Counted from the stretch's first letter, positions 52,421 through 62,230 are shown. The stretch: 64,000 nt of DNA from Clostridiaceae bacterium Marseille-Q4145 (GCA_018223365.1 JAGTTP010000001.1:372001-436000), one strand, 5' to 3'. Made by a program: numbers and translations. The notes: generated by a model from the sequence alone, not told the origin.

Positions 52421-53809
52421 CTATTTCCTCCCCTGTAAAAGATTCAAAAGCACCGTATAAACAGTTTCATTTTCCTTTACCACCAGTGCCAGTTCTTCTT
52501 TCGCCCTGCTCAGTTGATGAAAAAGTTTTCTCACATCCCGCTGCTCAGATCGTAAATAGCCTTTTTCATCATAATAATATCTGTCGTCCATCACCACGAC
52601 CAGACATTCTTCGTTTTCCTGAGGCGGACGATACCCCTGCCGAAGATAATCTTTCCGGAAATTTTCGGCTTCCCTGTCATCGTTGGCATAGACCACTTCC
52701 ACATGGGGATAAGGCCTTAATCCCCGTCTCCCAGGAAGGTGCATCATGTTCAGAATGAACGAAGAGACCTCTGCATTGGTCCGAATCCGGTTGGTCAGGT
52801 GAAATACCTGTATATCCGGAAGGTGTACCAGATCTTCTGCCACATTCTGCTTTCGTTCTTCCTGAGAAATCATATCCTCGCAGTCACTGGAAAAGATCAC
52901 CGGACACCGGGTTCCGGCCTGCTGCAAACATTCCAGCTTTTCCGGCAGTAAAAGATGCGCTTCATCTACCAGAATTGCGCTGTAAGAACTTAATTTTTCT
53001 TCTGTAATTTCATTATCTGTTACATAATCAATGCGTCTTAACCGCTCATGAAGGGTTTTCCACTCCTGTCCGGCTTCTCCGCAATGGATGATTGCCACCC
53101 GCTGCCGGTCAGACAGTTTCATGGCAATATCATATAAAAGTAATGTTTTTCCGGTACCGGGAAAGCCGGTAAACCAGCAGTATCCTTTATGATCTGTCCT
53201 TATTTTTTTCAAAATCTGACGTTCAATATCCCGCTGCTGTGAGGTCAGGAAATATTCTTTATTCAGAAAACGGGCTGCTTCCGTCAAAGGAGAGATCAGA
53301 TACAATTCTGCCTCAAACAGTTCTTCAATATCTCCTTTATAATCCTGACTCTCATTCAAAAGTTCGTGGCACAGCTGCTCCCAGTCTGCCTCCACAATCC
53401 GGTCATGGTTCGTCAGTCGTACCAGCCGGTTCTGGCTGCTGATATACGTATACGAACGAATCGTTCGTCCCAAAGGTGCCAGATAATATCGGTTCTGCAG
53501 AAGCTGTTTCCGAATGGCTTCCTCCGTCACCTCACCGCTTTTCAGCTCGATATTGACGATCTGCTCCTCCTTGATCTGGATCAGATCAAACTCCTTTCCA
53601 AGACGCGGAATGGTAAAGGAGTAGAAAAAACGAAGGGCATACACTTCCTCCATGTGCAGTTCCAGCTGATCCACGAACGATCTCATACTGTTCATCTCCC
53701 AGTCACGCACTTTCAGAAAATATGCCCTTCCCGACAGCTGCCGTTCTAACTTCTGCAGCTGCTCCGTATTCTGTTTTCTTGTAATCGAATAAATGGACAG
53801 GGATTTCAT
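52421..53809 (-). CDS. Nuclease-like/superfamily 1-type helicase fusion
   Basis: The product has 462 residues. The N-terminal part (about 40-110) has FDLIQIKEEQIVNIELKSG, a D...ExK nuclease-like signature (NERD or restriction-like fold). The ATPase part (from about 205) has Walker A TGFPGTGKT, Walker B ILVDEAHLL and a motif resembling helicase motif VI (LFHQLSRAKEELALVV) close to the C-terminus, as in DUF2075-type ATPases. The start is uncertain: an ATG at 53881 is open, and 53809 has a closer GGAAGAG. It may act in DNA repair or defence, but no defence partner is adjacent. Confidence 0.78.
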   Translation of the reverse strand: MKSLSIYSITRKQNTEQLQKLERQLSGRAYFLKVRDWEMNSMRSFVDQLELHMEEVYALRFFYSFTIPRLGKEFDLIQIKEEQIVNIELKSGEVTEEAIRKQLLQNRYYLAPLGRTIRSYTYISSQNRLVRLTNHDRIVEADWEQLCHELLNESQDYKGDIEELFEAELYLISPLTEAARFLNKEYFLTSQQRDIERQILKKIRTDHKGYCWFTGFPGTGKTLLLYDIAMKLSDRQRVAIIHCGEAGQEWKTLHERLRRIDYVTDNEITEEKLSSYSAILVDEAHLLLPEKLECLQQAGTRCPVIFSSDCEDMISQEERKQNVAEDLVHLPDIQVFHLTNRIRTNAEVSSFILNMMHLPGRRGLRPYPHVEVVYANDDREAENFRKDYLRQGYRPPQENEECLVVVMDDRYYYDEKGYLRSEQRDVRKLFHQLSRAKEELALVVKENETVYTVLLNLLQGRK

Positions 53810-53909
53810 CTCCGGCTCTTCCTTCTCCGTACAGTAATCGTTATGTTTATCATAACACAGAGCCGTCGGCCATAAAAGCAAAACCTTCCCTTCAATTCCT
53901 TAAAAATGT

Positions 53910-54491
53910 TTAAAGACGCATAAATCCTGACATCATGCATCCACCTGCAGCTCCGGCATCCATGACCTGTGACAGGCGTTCCATGCTGATACCGCCGATG
54001 GCATAGACCGGAATCGGACAGGCTTCACAGATTTCTCTAACAAAATCAACTCCTTTTCCTTTCAGACCTTTCTTACATTCCGTCTCAAAGATCGTTCCAA
54101 GGACAATCTGTGTGGCACCGCTGCTCACGGCAAATTGCATGTCTTCCATGCTGTGGCAGGAAATGCTCAGTTCCCGGAAATCTTTTCGAAGTGCCGATCT
54201 TTCCTGCTCACTTAATGACTGAAGCGCCGGAACAGACAAGTGAATCTGCTCACATTTCAGCTTCCGAGCCATATCAATTCTGGAATGTAAAAAGCACAGT
54301 ACTCCTTCTCTTTCACAAAGAACCAGTATGTTTTTTGCCAGCTTTTCGTATTCCTCATCCGGCAGATCTTTTTCCCGCAGAATGACAGCATGAGGATGCA
54401 GGGCAATCACTTTTTCCATCTGCTCTAAGAAATCTCCCTGCACCAGTATGCGGTTTGTAATTACAATGGCATGCTCATAGGACTTACACAT
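53910..54491 (-). CDS. thiE: Thiamine phosphate synthase / TenI-type protein
   Basis: The product has about 193 residues and a TIM-barrel of the ThiE/TenI family: AVILREKDLPDEEYEKLA near 35, FLHSRIDMARKLKCEQIHL near 65, SCHSMEDMQFA near 107, and GTIFETECKKGLKGKGVDFV with YAIGGISMERL toward the end. ThiE joins thiazole and pyrimidine halves; TenI is a thiazole tautomerase. The degenerate DR..D positions make TenI possible. The start overlaps the thiH stop; ATGs at 54503 and 54491 are alternatives and neither has a clear ribosome site. Last gene of the thi operon. Confidence 0.8.
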   Translation of the reverse strand: MCKSYEHAIVITNRILVQGDFLEQMEKVIALHPHAVILREKDLPDEEYEKLAKNILVLCEREGVLCFLHSRIDMARKLKCEQIHLSVPALQSLSEQERSALRKDFRELSISCHSMEDMQFAVSSGATQIVLGTIFETECKKGLKGKGVDFVREICEACPIPVYAIGGISMERLSQVMDAGAAGGCMMSGFMRL

Positions 54492-55743
54492 AAATATAAT
54501 CATTCAGAACCGGCTGCAGACCGCCATGTTCCATATCCTCATACATTTTTTCAAAAGAACGGTCGTCGTTAATCTCGAACTGCTCATCCCCCACGTCCGC
54601 ATCTTCTTTACCTTCGTATTTCTCTTCATGATCACCGATACCGGTAGATACACCTGCTGAGACCTTCGTCGCGCAGATCTTTGTAATGCCGTTACGGAAT
54701 GTCTCACTTTCTCTGCTGGAGACCGTAATTCCTGCAAATGGAAGGAACATCCGGTATGCACACAGTACCTGACAAAGTTCTTTTTCCCCTACATCCCTCG
54801 GATTGATCTTATCATTATTCACAATCGGGCGAAGCCGCGGACAGCTTAAGGACAGCTCTGCGTGGGGATATTTCCGGTTAATGTAGTAGACATGAAGTGC
54901 CGTTGCCAGTGCATCCTTCCGGAAATCATCAAGTCCAAGCAGTGCAGAAAATCCGGCTCCGCGCATACCTCCCATCAATGCACGCTCCTGTGCATCAAAG
55001 CGATAGGGCCAGACACGCTTATGTCCCATCAGATGAAGGGTCTCATATTTATCCGTATTGTAAGTTTCCTGGAACACCGTCACATAATCTACACCACATT
55101 CATGGAGATACTGGTATTCATCCACATTCACCGGATAAATCTCAATTCCGATATTTTTAAAATACTTTCTCGCAATCTTCACTGCCTCTCCAATATATGT
55201 TACATCAGAATAGGCACGGCTCTCACCGGTAAGCATCAGAATCTCTTCCATTCCGGTCTTCGCGATAACCTGCATCTCATGCTCAATTTCTTCAAACGTC
55301 AGTTTTTTCCGGCGGATATTGTTGTAACAGTTAAATCCACAATAAATGCAGTAGTTCTGGCAGTAGTTGGCAATGTACAGCGGTGTAAAAATATACACTG
55401 TATTTCCAAAATGATTTTTTGTAATCTCTTCTGCCTTGCGTGCCATCTGCTCCAGATAAGGGGCTGCCGCCGGAGATAAAAGTGCTTTGAAATCTTCGAT
55501 GGAACAGGATTCATGAGAAAGCGCCCTCTCTACATCTGCTGCCGTGTAGGCATCATAGTCAAATTCATCCATTGCTTTCAGCACTTTATCTTTAATATCC
55601 GACTCAATGACCTGCATTCCTTCCATATATTCCATATGATTGGTTCTGAAAGACGGATCCTGCTCCAGACGGTGTTTTCTGTCCAGTGCAGCCTGTGGCA
55701 GCTTGTCACTGTCTACAAAATATACCTGATTTTCTTCATTCAT
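54484..55743 (-). CDS. thiH: 2-Iminoacetate synthase (radical SAM)
   Basis: The product has 419 residues. The radical SAM cluster motif is CQNYCIYCGFNC near residue 128 (C-x3-C-x2-C), followed by EEILMLTGES and SLSCPRLRPI. It splits tyrosine to dehydroglycine for thiazole formation in anaerobes. The last ~70 residues are longer and acidic. AGGAGG precedes the ATG; it follows thiG by 13 bases. Confidence 0.94.
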   Translation of the reverse strand: MNEENQVYFVDSDKLPQAALDRKHRLEQDPSFRTNHMEYMEGMQVIESDIKDKVLKAMDEFDYDAYTAADVERALSHESCSIEDFKALLSPAAAPYLEQMARKAEEITKNHFGNTVYIFTPLYIANYCQNYCIYCGFNCYNNIRRKKLTFEEIEHEMQVIAKTGMEEILMLTGESRAYSDVTYIGEAVKIARKYFKNIGIEIYPVNVDEYQYLHECGVDYVTVFQETYNTDKYETLHLMGHKRVWPYRFDAQERALMGGMRGAGFSALLGLDDFRKDALATALHVYYINRKYPHAELSLSCPRLRPIVNNDKINPRDVGEKELCQVLCAYRMFLPFAGITVSSRESETFRNGITKICATKVSAGVSTGIGDHEEKYEGKEDADVGDEQFEINDDRSFEKMYEDMEHGGLQPVLNDYIYV

Positions 55744-55755
55744 GATACACGCCTC

Positions 55756-56520
55756 CTAACGCAGAAATCCAGTCAGCGGATCAGATGCACTGCCGCCTCT
55801 TGCAAGCACTCTTCCCATACCGGTCAGATACGCTTTTCTTCCTGCCTCGATTGCCAGCTTGAAGGCTGCTGCCATCTCCGGCACATCTCCGGCAGTAGCA
55901 ATTGCGGTATTTGCCATAATAGCAGCTGCTCCCATCTCCATTGCTTCACATGCCTGGGACGGTTTTCCGATACCGGCATCCACAATAATCGGAAGATCAA
56001 TTTCATCAATGAGTACCTGGATCATGGCTTTGGTTGCCAGTCCCTTGTTGCTTCCAATGGGTGCTGCCAACGGCATCACCGCTGCTGCACCTGCATTCTG
56101 AAGGTCTCTGGCTACATTTAAATCCGGGTTCATATACGGAAGCACTACAAAACCTTCCTTTGCCAGAATCTCCGTTGCCTTCACTGTTTCGTAATTATCC
56201 GGAAACAGATATTTCGCATCACGCATGATCTCCACTTTGACAAAATCTCCACATCCCATAGCTCTGCTCAGTCTGGCGATCCGGACAGCCTCCTCAGCTG
56301 TTCTTGCTCCTGATGTATTTGGAAGCAGTGTCACTCCTTCCGGAATAAAATCCAGAATATTCTCACTCTCCTGGGTATTTGCCCGACGCAGCGCAAGGGT
56401 GATAATCTCTGCGCCGCCCTGTTCTACGGCCGCTTTAATCAAATTCAGATTATATTTTCCGGAACCAAGGATAAAACGGCTCTTAAACTCTTTTCCACCT
56501 AATACAAATTTGTCTTCCAT
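55756..56520 (-). CDS. thiG: Thiazole synthase
   Basis: The product has 254 residues. The opening FVLGGKEFKSRFILGSGKYN, LLPNTSGARTAEEAVRIARL, VLPYMNPDLNVARDL, and the DAGIGKPSQACEAMEMGAAA phosphate-binding end are standard for ThiG. It condenses deoxyxylulose phosphate, 2-iminoacetate and ThiS thiocarboxylate. AGAGGAAG precedes the ATG. Confidence 0.96.
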   Translation of the reverse strand: MEDKFVLGGKEFKSRFILGSGKYNLNLIKAAVEQGGAEIITLALRRANTQESENILDFIPEGVTLLPNTSGARTAEEAVRIARLSRAMGCGDFVKVEIMRDAKYLFPDNYETVKATEILAKEGFVVLPYMNPDLNVARDLQNAGAAAVMPLAAPIGSNKGLATKAMIQVLIDEIDLPIIVDAGIGKPSQACEAMEMGAAAIMANTAIATAGDVPEMAAAFKLAIEAGRKAYLTGMGRVLARGGSASDPLTGFLR

Positions 56521-56544
56521 TTCTTTCTTCCTCTTTTCTTTTTA

Positions 56545-57180
56545 TCATTCAGTCTGCATAATCAGCTGCAGTACTTTGTTTGCTTCATGGGCAGCACAGG
56601 CTGCCACCCTCGGTGCAACCAGTCCGATTCCATTGCCCACATCCGTACTTTGATCCCCACACACATAAAGCCTTCTCATCATCTGCTGCGTGCGGATTTC
56701 ATTGGTATCTCCATAACCTGCCATACCGTTTCCTGATACCACTGTCGTCTCCGGGCACTGAGTCAATAGTTCCCGCACAAGCATCGCCTTCTGATCCGGC
56801 TTATCAAAGGCCTCACAGACAATGGGATAATCTGAAAACAGTTCCTTTACATTCTCCGGTATCACCTTCACGCATACAGATTCATAGGTAAGATAGGGAT
56901 TGATCTGACGCAAAATCTCCGGCAGTGCCTCTGCCTTTGGTTTTCCAAGCTGCGGAATAAAATACATCTGGCGGTTCAGGTTCGTCACATCCACTACATC
57001 AAAATCCACTAGCAGAAGCTTTCCAATCCCGCTTCTTGCTAACATCACTGCAATATTTGATCCCAGTCCGCCAAGTCCCGCTATCGCTACCTTGGCACTG
57101 CGAAGCTTCACCTGCATTTCTTTGGAAAAACGGGCATCAAAGGCCCGGTCCAGTTCTTCCTGCGAAATGAGTTCTCCCAT
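56545..57180 (-). CDS. thiF: ThiF-family adenylyltransferase
   Basis: The product has 211 residues of the E1-like fold: ATP-binding GLGGLGSNIAVML near residue 35, then NLNRQMYFIPQLGKPKAEA and EAFDKPDQKAML. It adenylates the C-terminal Gly of ThiS before sulfur transfer. It is shorter than MoeB and lacks a rhodanese part. GGAGG of its ribosome site overlaps the final Gly codons of thiS. Confidence 0.92.
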   Translation of the reverse strand: MGELISQEELDRAFDARFSKEMQVKLRSAKVAIAGLGGLGSNIAVMLARSGIGKLLLVDFDVVDVTNLNRQMYFIPQLGKPKAEALPEILRQINPYLTYESVCVKVIPENVKELFSDYPIVCEAFDKPDQKAMLVRELLTQCPETTVVSGNGMAGYGDTNEIRTQQMMRRLYVCGDQSTDVGNGIGLVAPRVAACAAHEANKVLQLIMQTE

Positions 57181-57183
57181 TTT

Positions 57184-57378
57184 TCAGCCTCCTCCTACAA
57201 ACCTAAGAACTTCAATGACATCCTCATCCTGAATGGTCACATTGCCCAGCTGGTCTTTTGGAATGATCATGAGATTCCGTTCCACCACTACCCGTTCCGG
57301 CTCAAATCCGGTCTCTTTTAAAAATTCCAGAAGATTCTTTCCGGCAATCTCCTTTTCTTCTCCATTGATTTTTACCAT
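57184..57378 (-). CDS. thiS: Sulfur-carrier protein ThiS
   Basis: The product has 64 residues of ubiquitin-like fold, MVKINGEEKEIAGKNLLEFL to the required C-terminal Gly-Gly (FVGGG). An in-frame extension to 57525 is rejected because AAAGGAG marks the ATG at 57378 and the extension would run through the terminator. First gene of the thiSFGHE operon. Confidence 0.95.
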   Translation of the reverse strand: MVKINGEEKEIAGKNLLEFLKETGFEPERVVVERNLMIIPKDQLGNVTIQDEDVIEVLRFVGGG

Positions 57379-57423
57379 CCTGTTTCTCCTTTCACGTTTT
57401 AACACCTTAATCTCCAAGCACAC

Positions 57424-57466
57424 AAAAAAGGCACCGAATGACACACTTTTAGTGTCATCCGGCGCC
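57424..57466 (-). terminator. Terminator of the TPP riboswitch expression platform
   Basis: A long stem (GGCGCC...GGTGCC with a GATGACAC/GTGTCATT inner part) is followed by TTTTTTG on the minus strand. It lies between the aptamer and thiS. Confidence 0.92.
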
Positions 57467-57544
57467 TGTAAGTACTCTGTGAAAAGTGGTGCCCCCAGTT
57501 CACACAAAACAGAGAGCAACGGCACATACGTCCATCCATTCGCG

Positions 57545-57640
57545 ACATGTATTTCCCTACGTTGGCATTATCCAAATCAGGTTCCAGGTCAAGACTAATC
57601 AAGTCTACTCTCAGCCCATTTATTTGAGCTCCCTATTTGA
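57545..57640 (-). promoter_or_regulatory. TPP (thiamine) riboswitch
   Basis: The minus strand carries GGGAGCTC, GGGCTGAGAGTAGAC, GAACCTGATTTGGATAATG and CCAACGTAGGGAA, the conserved THI-box elements in order. It controls thiSFGHE. Confidence 0.97.
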
Positions 57641-57775
57641 AAAATATTATACAGAAGTTTCAGGAGATTTGCAAGAGATTTCCACATCTTGTAAATTCTT
57701 TCGAAATACCTGCTGCAAACAAATCATAATCACCGAAATCTTCCCAATCCTCACTACAAGATCAGAATCTTGTGT

Positions 57776-58900
57776 TTATTTAATTCTCTTCAACTCATAA
57801 GCTCTCGTTCCAAGGCCGATCTTCTCTGCCTGATCGAGGGTTGCTTTCCACTCAATATTCGGGTTGGAGTCTTTGAAATGATCGTGGTGACAATGCCATC
57901 CCGGCTCTGCCAGATGCTCGCCCAGCTGGCTGTTTTCAATCGGGGTTGCTTTCAGGCAGGCATCCGCACATGCCTGATCCAGTGCCACTGGATCGAAGCT
58001 TGCGAACATTCCGATATCCGGAAGGATCGGGGCATCGTTCTCGCCATGGCAGTCACAGTTAGGACTGATATCCTGCACCAGTGCAATATGGAAATGCGGA
58101 CGGCCATGACAGACAGCCTGTGCATACTCAGCCATTTTACGGTCGAGAAGCTCATTTGCACTGCTATTCGGATTGTAGACTGCATCGTAACTGCAGGCTC
58201 CAATACAACGGCCGCAGCCTTTACATTTATCATAATCAATCACTGCTTTTTTGTTGACATAGGTAATTGCATCACTGCCGCATTCTTTTGCACAGCGGCG
58301 GCAGCCACGACAGACTTCTTCGTTGATTGCCGGTTTTCCGCTTGCGTGCTGCTGCATTTTTCCGGCACGGCTTCCACAGCCCATACCAATATTTTTAAGG
58401 GCTCCGCCAAATCCGGTTGTCTCATGTCCTTTGAAATGACTCAGACTGATGAAAATGTCCGCATCCATGATTGCATGTCCAATGAGGGCTGTTTTGCAGT
58501 ATTCCCCGTTCACAACCGGGACTTCTACTTCATCGGTTCCGCGAAGTCCGTCTCCAATGATAATCTGACATCCCGTCGTAATGGTGTTAAAGCCGTTAAG
58601 GTTTGCACAGTCCAAATGCTCCAGTGCATTTTTTCTGCTTCCCGGATACAGAGTATTGCAGTCTGTCAGAAACGGCATTCCCCCCTGCTCTTTGCAGAGA
58701 TCAGCCACTACCTTCGCATAGTTCGGGCGAAGGAACGCCATATTTCCAAGCTCACCGAAGTGCATCTTGATTGCTACAAACTTTCCATCCATGTCAATGT
58801 CTTTGATTCCGGCTGCGATACAGAGCTTTTTCAGCTTATCCAGCTGGCTGGTGCCTACCGGACACCGGAAATCCGTAAAATAAACAGTTGATTTCTCCAT
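57776..58900 (-). CDS. DUF362 protein with two ferredoxin clusters
   Basis: The product has 374 residues. The DUF362 part (GKFVAIKMHFGELGNMAFL, SLSHFKGHETTGFGGALKNI) surrounds a double 4Fe-4S ferredoxin near residues 195-250 (CRGCRRCAKECG, CKGCGRCIGACS). Its cytosolic electron-transfer partner is unknown. GGAGAG precedes the ATG. It is followed at 58921 (upstream in transcription) by a LUD-domain gene with a 20-base gap, so the two are co-transcribed. Confidence 0.9.
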   Translation of the reverse strand: MEKSTVYFTDFRCPVGTSQLDKLKKLCIAAGIKDIDMDGKFVAIKMHFGELGNMAFLRPNYAKVVADLCKEQGGMPFLTDCNTLYPGSRKNALEHLDCANLNGFNTITTGCQIIIGDGLRGTDEVEVPVVNGEYCKTALIGHAIMDADIFISLSHFKGHETTGFGGALKNIGMGCGSRAGKMQQHASGKPAINEEVCRGCRRCAKECGSDAITYVNKKAVIDYDKCKGCGRCIGACSYDAVYNPNSSANELLDRKMAEYAQAVCHGRPHFHIALVQDISPNCDCHGENDAPILPDIGMFASFDPVALDQACADACLKATPIENSQLGEHLAEPGWHCHHDHFKDSNPNIEWKATLDQAEKIGLGTRAYELKRIK

Positions 58901-58920
58901 CTAATATTTCTCTCCTATCC

Positions 58921-59547
58921 TTAGAATCCCAACGTATCATTTACCAGAATCACATGAATGCGATCGGTATGTCTGGAATATCTGGTAATCAGGAATTGAC
59001 AGCAGATCGTATCCGGAGATTTGCAGTCAAAACATTTTCCTTTTTCCTTACACGGAGTTTTTATGTCAAATCTTTGTGTGTTTGCCGGTGCTGCCACATT
59101 TCTGGCACGTTTCATGGCACTGTCAAGGTCATCACAGACTTTATTCATGCCAACAATGAAAACGACTTTCCTCGGTCCCTGCGCGATACAGGATACGCGG
59201 TTGGCATTTCCATCGATATTCACCAGAATACCATCACTGGTCATGGCATTGGCACTGGAAAGAAATACATCTGCATCATAAGCAGCCATAAGACCTTCTC
59301 TTGGCTCCATCTTTGCACGATCTATGTAATTGTAATTACCTTCCTCCAGTGCTTTGATGAGTCCGATTTCATGAGCACTTGTACATCCACCCATGGCAAT
59401 TTTACTGCCTTCCGGAATCAGCTCCAGTGCCTTTTTCAGTGCTTCTTCCTTATTTGCAGCATAATAACCGGACATATTGCGAGACTCAAGTCCTTTGATG
59501 ACCGTCTGTGCCAGACAGACATTTCTTTTAAACATATTTTCGTCCAT
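58921..59547 (-). CDS. LUD-domain protein (lactate-utilisation-like)
   Basis: The product has 208 residues. LUD features include IPEGSKIAMGGCTSAHEIGL near residue 44 and DVFLSSANAMTSDGILVNID near residue 93, plus a C-terminal Cys cluster (CKEKGKCFDCKSPDTICC). GGAGG precedes the ATG. In anaerobes this family member appears without the LutA/LutB partners, and its substrate is unknown; here it pairs with the DUF362 ferredoxin. Confidence 0.88.
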   Translation of the reverse strand: MDENMFKRNVCLAQTVIKGLESRNMSGYYAANKEEALKKALELIPEGSKIAMGGCTSAHEIGLIKALEEGNYNYIDRAKMEPREGLMAAYDADVFLSSANAMTSDGILVNIDGNANRVSCIAQGPRKVVFIVGMNKVCDDLDSAMKRARNVAAPANTQRFDIKTPCKEKGKCFDCKSPDTICCQFLITRYSRHTDRIHVILVNDTLGF

Positions 59548-59659
59548 AGATACATCCTCCTGTCGTAACTAGTCAGAACCCCATTCACAAAATCGCTGCT
59601 ACGCAGCTTTGCATGACTCTGAATAGTTACATTTTATCAAAAACCTGTCTTTTAATCAA

Positions 59660-62230
59660 TCAGGAGTCTGCTTCTTCGTCCATATATCCGCAGATGACTT
59701 CCTGGGTAATGGCATCCATTCCCAACACCAGATTCATATCAGAGGTATCAAATACTTTTATTACCGATCCAAGTTCTTCTCCGAAAATCGAAGCTCCGAT
59801 CTCTTTTGCCTCTTCCAGCCGTTCCGGGGCATATTGAAGGGTCTTCGGATTTTCCATACATGCAATGTACAGAATTTCCGCCTCCACCAGATCCTGGAAC
59901 ATATGGCTGCCGAAAGACAGCTCCGGCATATAGCCAACTTTGCTGTAAGCCACCTCCATGATGGAGGAAAACTGGCTCATTTCCGCATAGGTAATCGGCA
60001 CGCCAAGCTCTGGAGAAGAGGTTCCGATCCGTCCCGGCGTAATGAGAAGCATCTTCTTTTTACTGTTCTCGTAAAAACGGTTGACCTCTCCGATGGCACG
60101 GGCGATCTTCGGCTTCTGGGCATAGGGATAGTTATAATAGGCATGGGGATCGACATAAACGACCACATCCAATTGATCCACTCTGGATGCACCCATGACG
60201 TTTTTCACCACATGAAACAGTTCTCTGTCCTTTCTGCATTTTGGAAGTTTCACGGACTGATTGCTTCCCGTATGTAACGGACGGCACTGCAGAAGGTTGA
60301 TTTGAAAATCTCCGCTCTCCGAAATATTTACGGTATATTCAATATCCACCGGCTTGCCATAATGTTCCTGAAGAGTCTGCAGGATTTCTCTCATACAGCC
60401 GATAAATTCTTTATTCTGCACCAGCCGCTCACAGTCTGCAAACAATACCTGCCGGTAAATACCTCTGTCCTCCAGCATCCGCTCCGTATCGCTGTCATGG
60501 GAAAATACCTGTCTCTGCTGCCAGGATGGAATATACGGCAGCATCTCATCTGTCGGCGTACTTTCCAGGCAGGTTTTCTCCAGATTTAACACATCCATCC
60601 GATGTTGGGAAAACTTATGCCTGTCTGCCGAATTACAGAAAGTGGAAAGTGTCGGCTGATCCAGACTTACCAGTCTTGTATAATCTCCCGGTGTCCGGTC
60701 AACTGCTCTTGTTCCAAGTCCAGCCACCAGGCGCAGCATTCCAGCCTTTGGATTGATCTGTGGGTTCCAGGAATAGTTATTAAAGGAATAGCCGACTCCT
60801 GCTGCCATCGGGAAATAATACTGCTTCCATCGGGAACCGGATACTCTCTGTATCAGCAGAGCCATCTGCTCATCTTTCTTCAAAAGTCCCCGGACACGGC
60901 GATATTCCAGTGCTACCGGTGACATGGTGCTTGCATAGACCGTACGCACTGCATCCTCAAACAGCTTAAGACGGCTTCCCATATCCCCTACATTTACACA
61001 AAATACAGAATCATACTTTCCAGCAAAGGCATTACCAAAACCATCCTCCAAAAAACTGCTGGATCGTACAATAATCGGGCTGGTTCCAAAATAATCCAGC
61101 ATTCTTTTAAACTGACGGATGATAGATTCCGGGAAGGTTCCGGTAAGAAGCTTTTCCCGAAGCTGATTGGACGCTTCCCGATCCTCCGGATTCTGTTTCT
61201 GATACATCCACAGTTTCCAACAGTCATTATAAATAATATACGTGTAATAAATATCGGAAGCCAGGTAATAAGAATCGTGCGGCTCCAGGTGTCCTTCTGC
61301 ATTGGGACAGTAGTCCTGCACAATTTTTCTTGCCAGCAGCATACCGCAGGCCTTACCGCCAATCATACCGGTTCCGATCATCCGGGACTGAATCTGCAGA
61401 TAATCTCTGGCTGTAAACAGCTTCCGGATCATATTGCGGATCTTTTTATCCTTTGTCATAAGCATGCGGCACATCTGTTCTTTATTCTCATAACTGACAT
61501 CATAGTTCGCTGCATGTACCCGCATGGTAGCAAAGAAATCTTCCCAGGAATCCTGCATCTGCTCACCCGGACCAGCTGCATCAAGCACAGAATAATATCT
61601 GCTCAGGGACGAGGAATAGGTCATAGGATGAAAGCTTTCATCCGGATCCACTCTGTGAGGCAGGAACATCTCTCCATGGTAACGGTTCTGAACTTTTAAC
61701 GGTGTAATATAAAAGCTTGGATCTGAATAAAAAACATCCAGAAACACCTGTGTAATCTCCTGGATACTGGAAATGGAATCATAGGAATGAATTCCCCTTA
61801 AAATAGGGAAAAAAGCCACCGAATGATGCGCCGTGATAAACGGGCAGGTGACTCTCATAAAATTCTCCATCATCAGATCTGTGGACCAGCTTTTTTGTAA
61901 CATTGACAGGCAGTCAAAGAGAAAAACTGCCTCTTCGCCTGCCTGCTCAATTAAATCATGTACACTTAATGTAAATAGTTCAAAACCTATGGAAGGATCC
62001 ATTTGATGGATCTGAAGGCATTCCTCTCCCTGATCGAAAGGATGCTCCAGACTTAATGTAACATAATGAACGGTTTTCTTTTCCGATTCCATCTGCTGTA
62101 AAAGCCGTTCGATAAAAAAGGTAAAATGGGAAATATGTTTCACACGGTAAACAATATTTTCTCCATACCGGAAATAATCCAGCTTTTTATCCAATCCCGG
62201 TAAGCCGGAATTCAGTTTTTTATCTTCCAT
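59660..62230 (-). CDS. KaiC-like N-terminal domain fused to a PEP-synthase-type ATP-binding domain
   Basis: The product has 856 residues. The N-terminal part (about 1-200) opens NSGLPGLDKKLDYFRYGENI and reads like a RecA/KaiC domain in which no Walker A is visible. From about residue 287, GTGMIGGKACGM begins a PPDK_N/PEP-synthase ATP-grasp region with VRSSSFLEDG (388-397) and AFAGKYDSVF (401 onward). The C-terminal third has YTVNISESGDFQINLLQCRP, the usual family end. A phospho-histidine swivel and a PEP domain are not seen, so it is not a complete PEP synthase. It starts 24 bases after gdhA. The ribosome site is weak. A kinase-like or regulatory role is inference. Confidence 0.75.
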   Translation of the reverse strand: MEDKKLNSGLPGLDKKLDYFRYGENIVYRVKHISHFTFFIERLLQQMESEKKTVHYVTLSLEHPFDQGEECLQIHQMDPSIGFELFTLSVHDLIEQAGEEAVFLFDCLSMLQKSWSTDLMMENFMRVTCPFITAHHSVAFFPILRGIHSYDSISSIQEITQVFLDVFYSDPSFYITPLKVQNRYHGEMFLPHRVDPDESFHPMTYSSSLSRYYSVLDAAGPGEQMQDSWEDFFATMRVHAANYDVSYENKEQMCRMLMTKDKKIRNMIRKLFTARDYLQIQSRMIGTGMIGGKACGMLLARKIVQDYCPNAEGHLEPHDSYYLASDIYYTYIIYNDCWKLWMYQKQNPEDREASNQLREKLLTGTFPESIIRQFKRMLDYFGTSPIIVRSSSFLEDGFGNAFAGKYDSVFCVNVGDMGSRLKLFEDAVRTVYASTMSPVALEYRRVRGLLKKDEQMALLIQRVSGSRWKQYYFPMAAGVGYSFNNYSWNPQINPKAGMLRLVAGLGTRAVDRTPGDYTRLVSLDQPTLSTFCNSADRHKFSQHRMDVLNLEKTCLESTPTDEMLPYIPSWQQRQVFSHDSDTERMLEDRGIYRQVLFADCERLVQNKEFIGCMREILQTLQEHYGKPVDIEYTVNISESGDFQINLLQCRPLHTGSNQSVKLPKCRKDRELFHVVKNVMGASRVDQLDVVVYVDPHAYYNYPYAQKPKIARAIGEVNRFYENSKKKMLLITPGRIGTSSPELGVPITYAEMSQFSSIMEVAYSKVGYMPELSFGSHMFQDLVEAEILYIACMENPKTLQYAPERLEEAKEIGASIFGEELGSVIKVFDTSDMNLVLGMDAITQEVICGYMDEEADS

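Noticed and set aside
57770..58891. A 373-codon open frame antisense to the DUF362 gene
   Set aside because: It has no motifs and mirrors the ferredoxin codons; the minus-strand gene has clear domains and a GGAG site.
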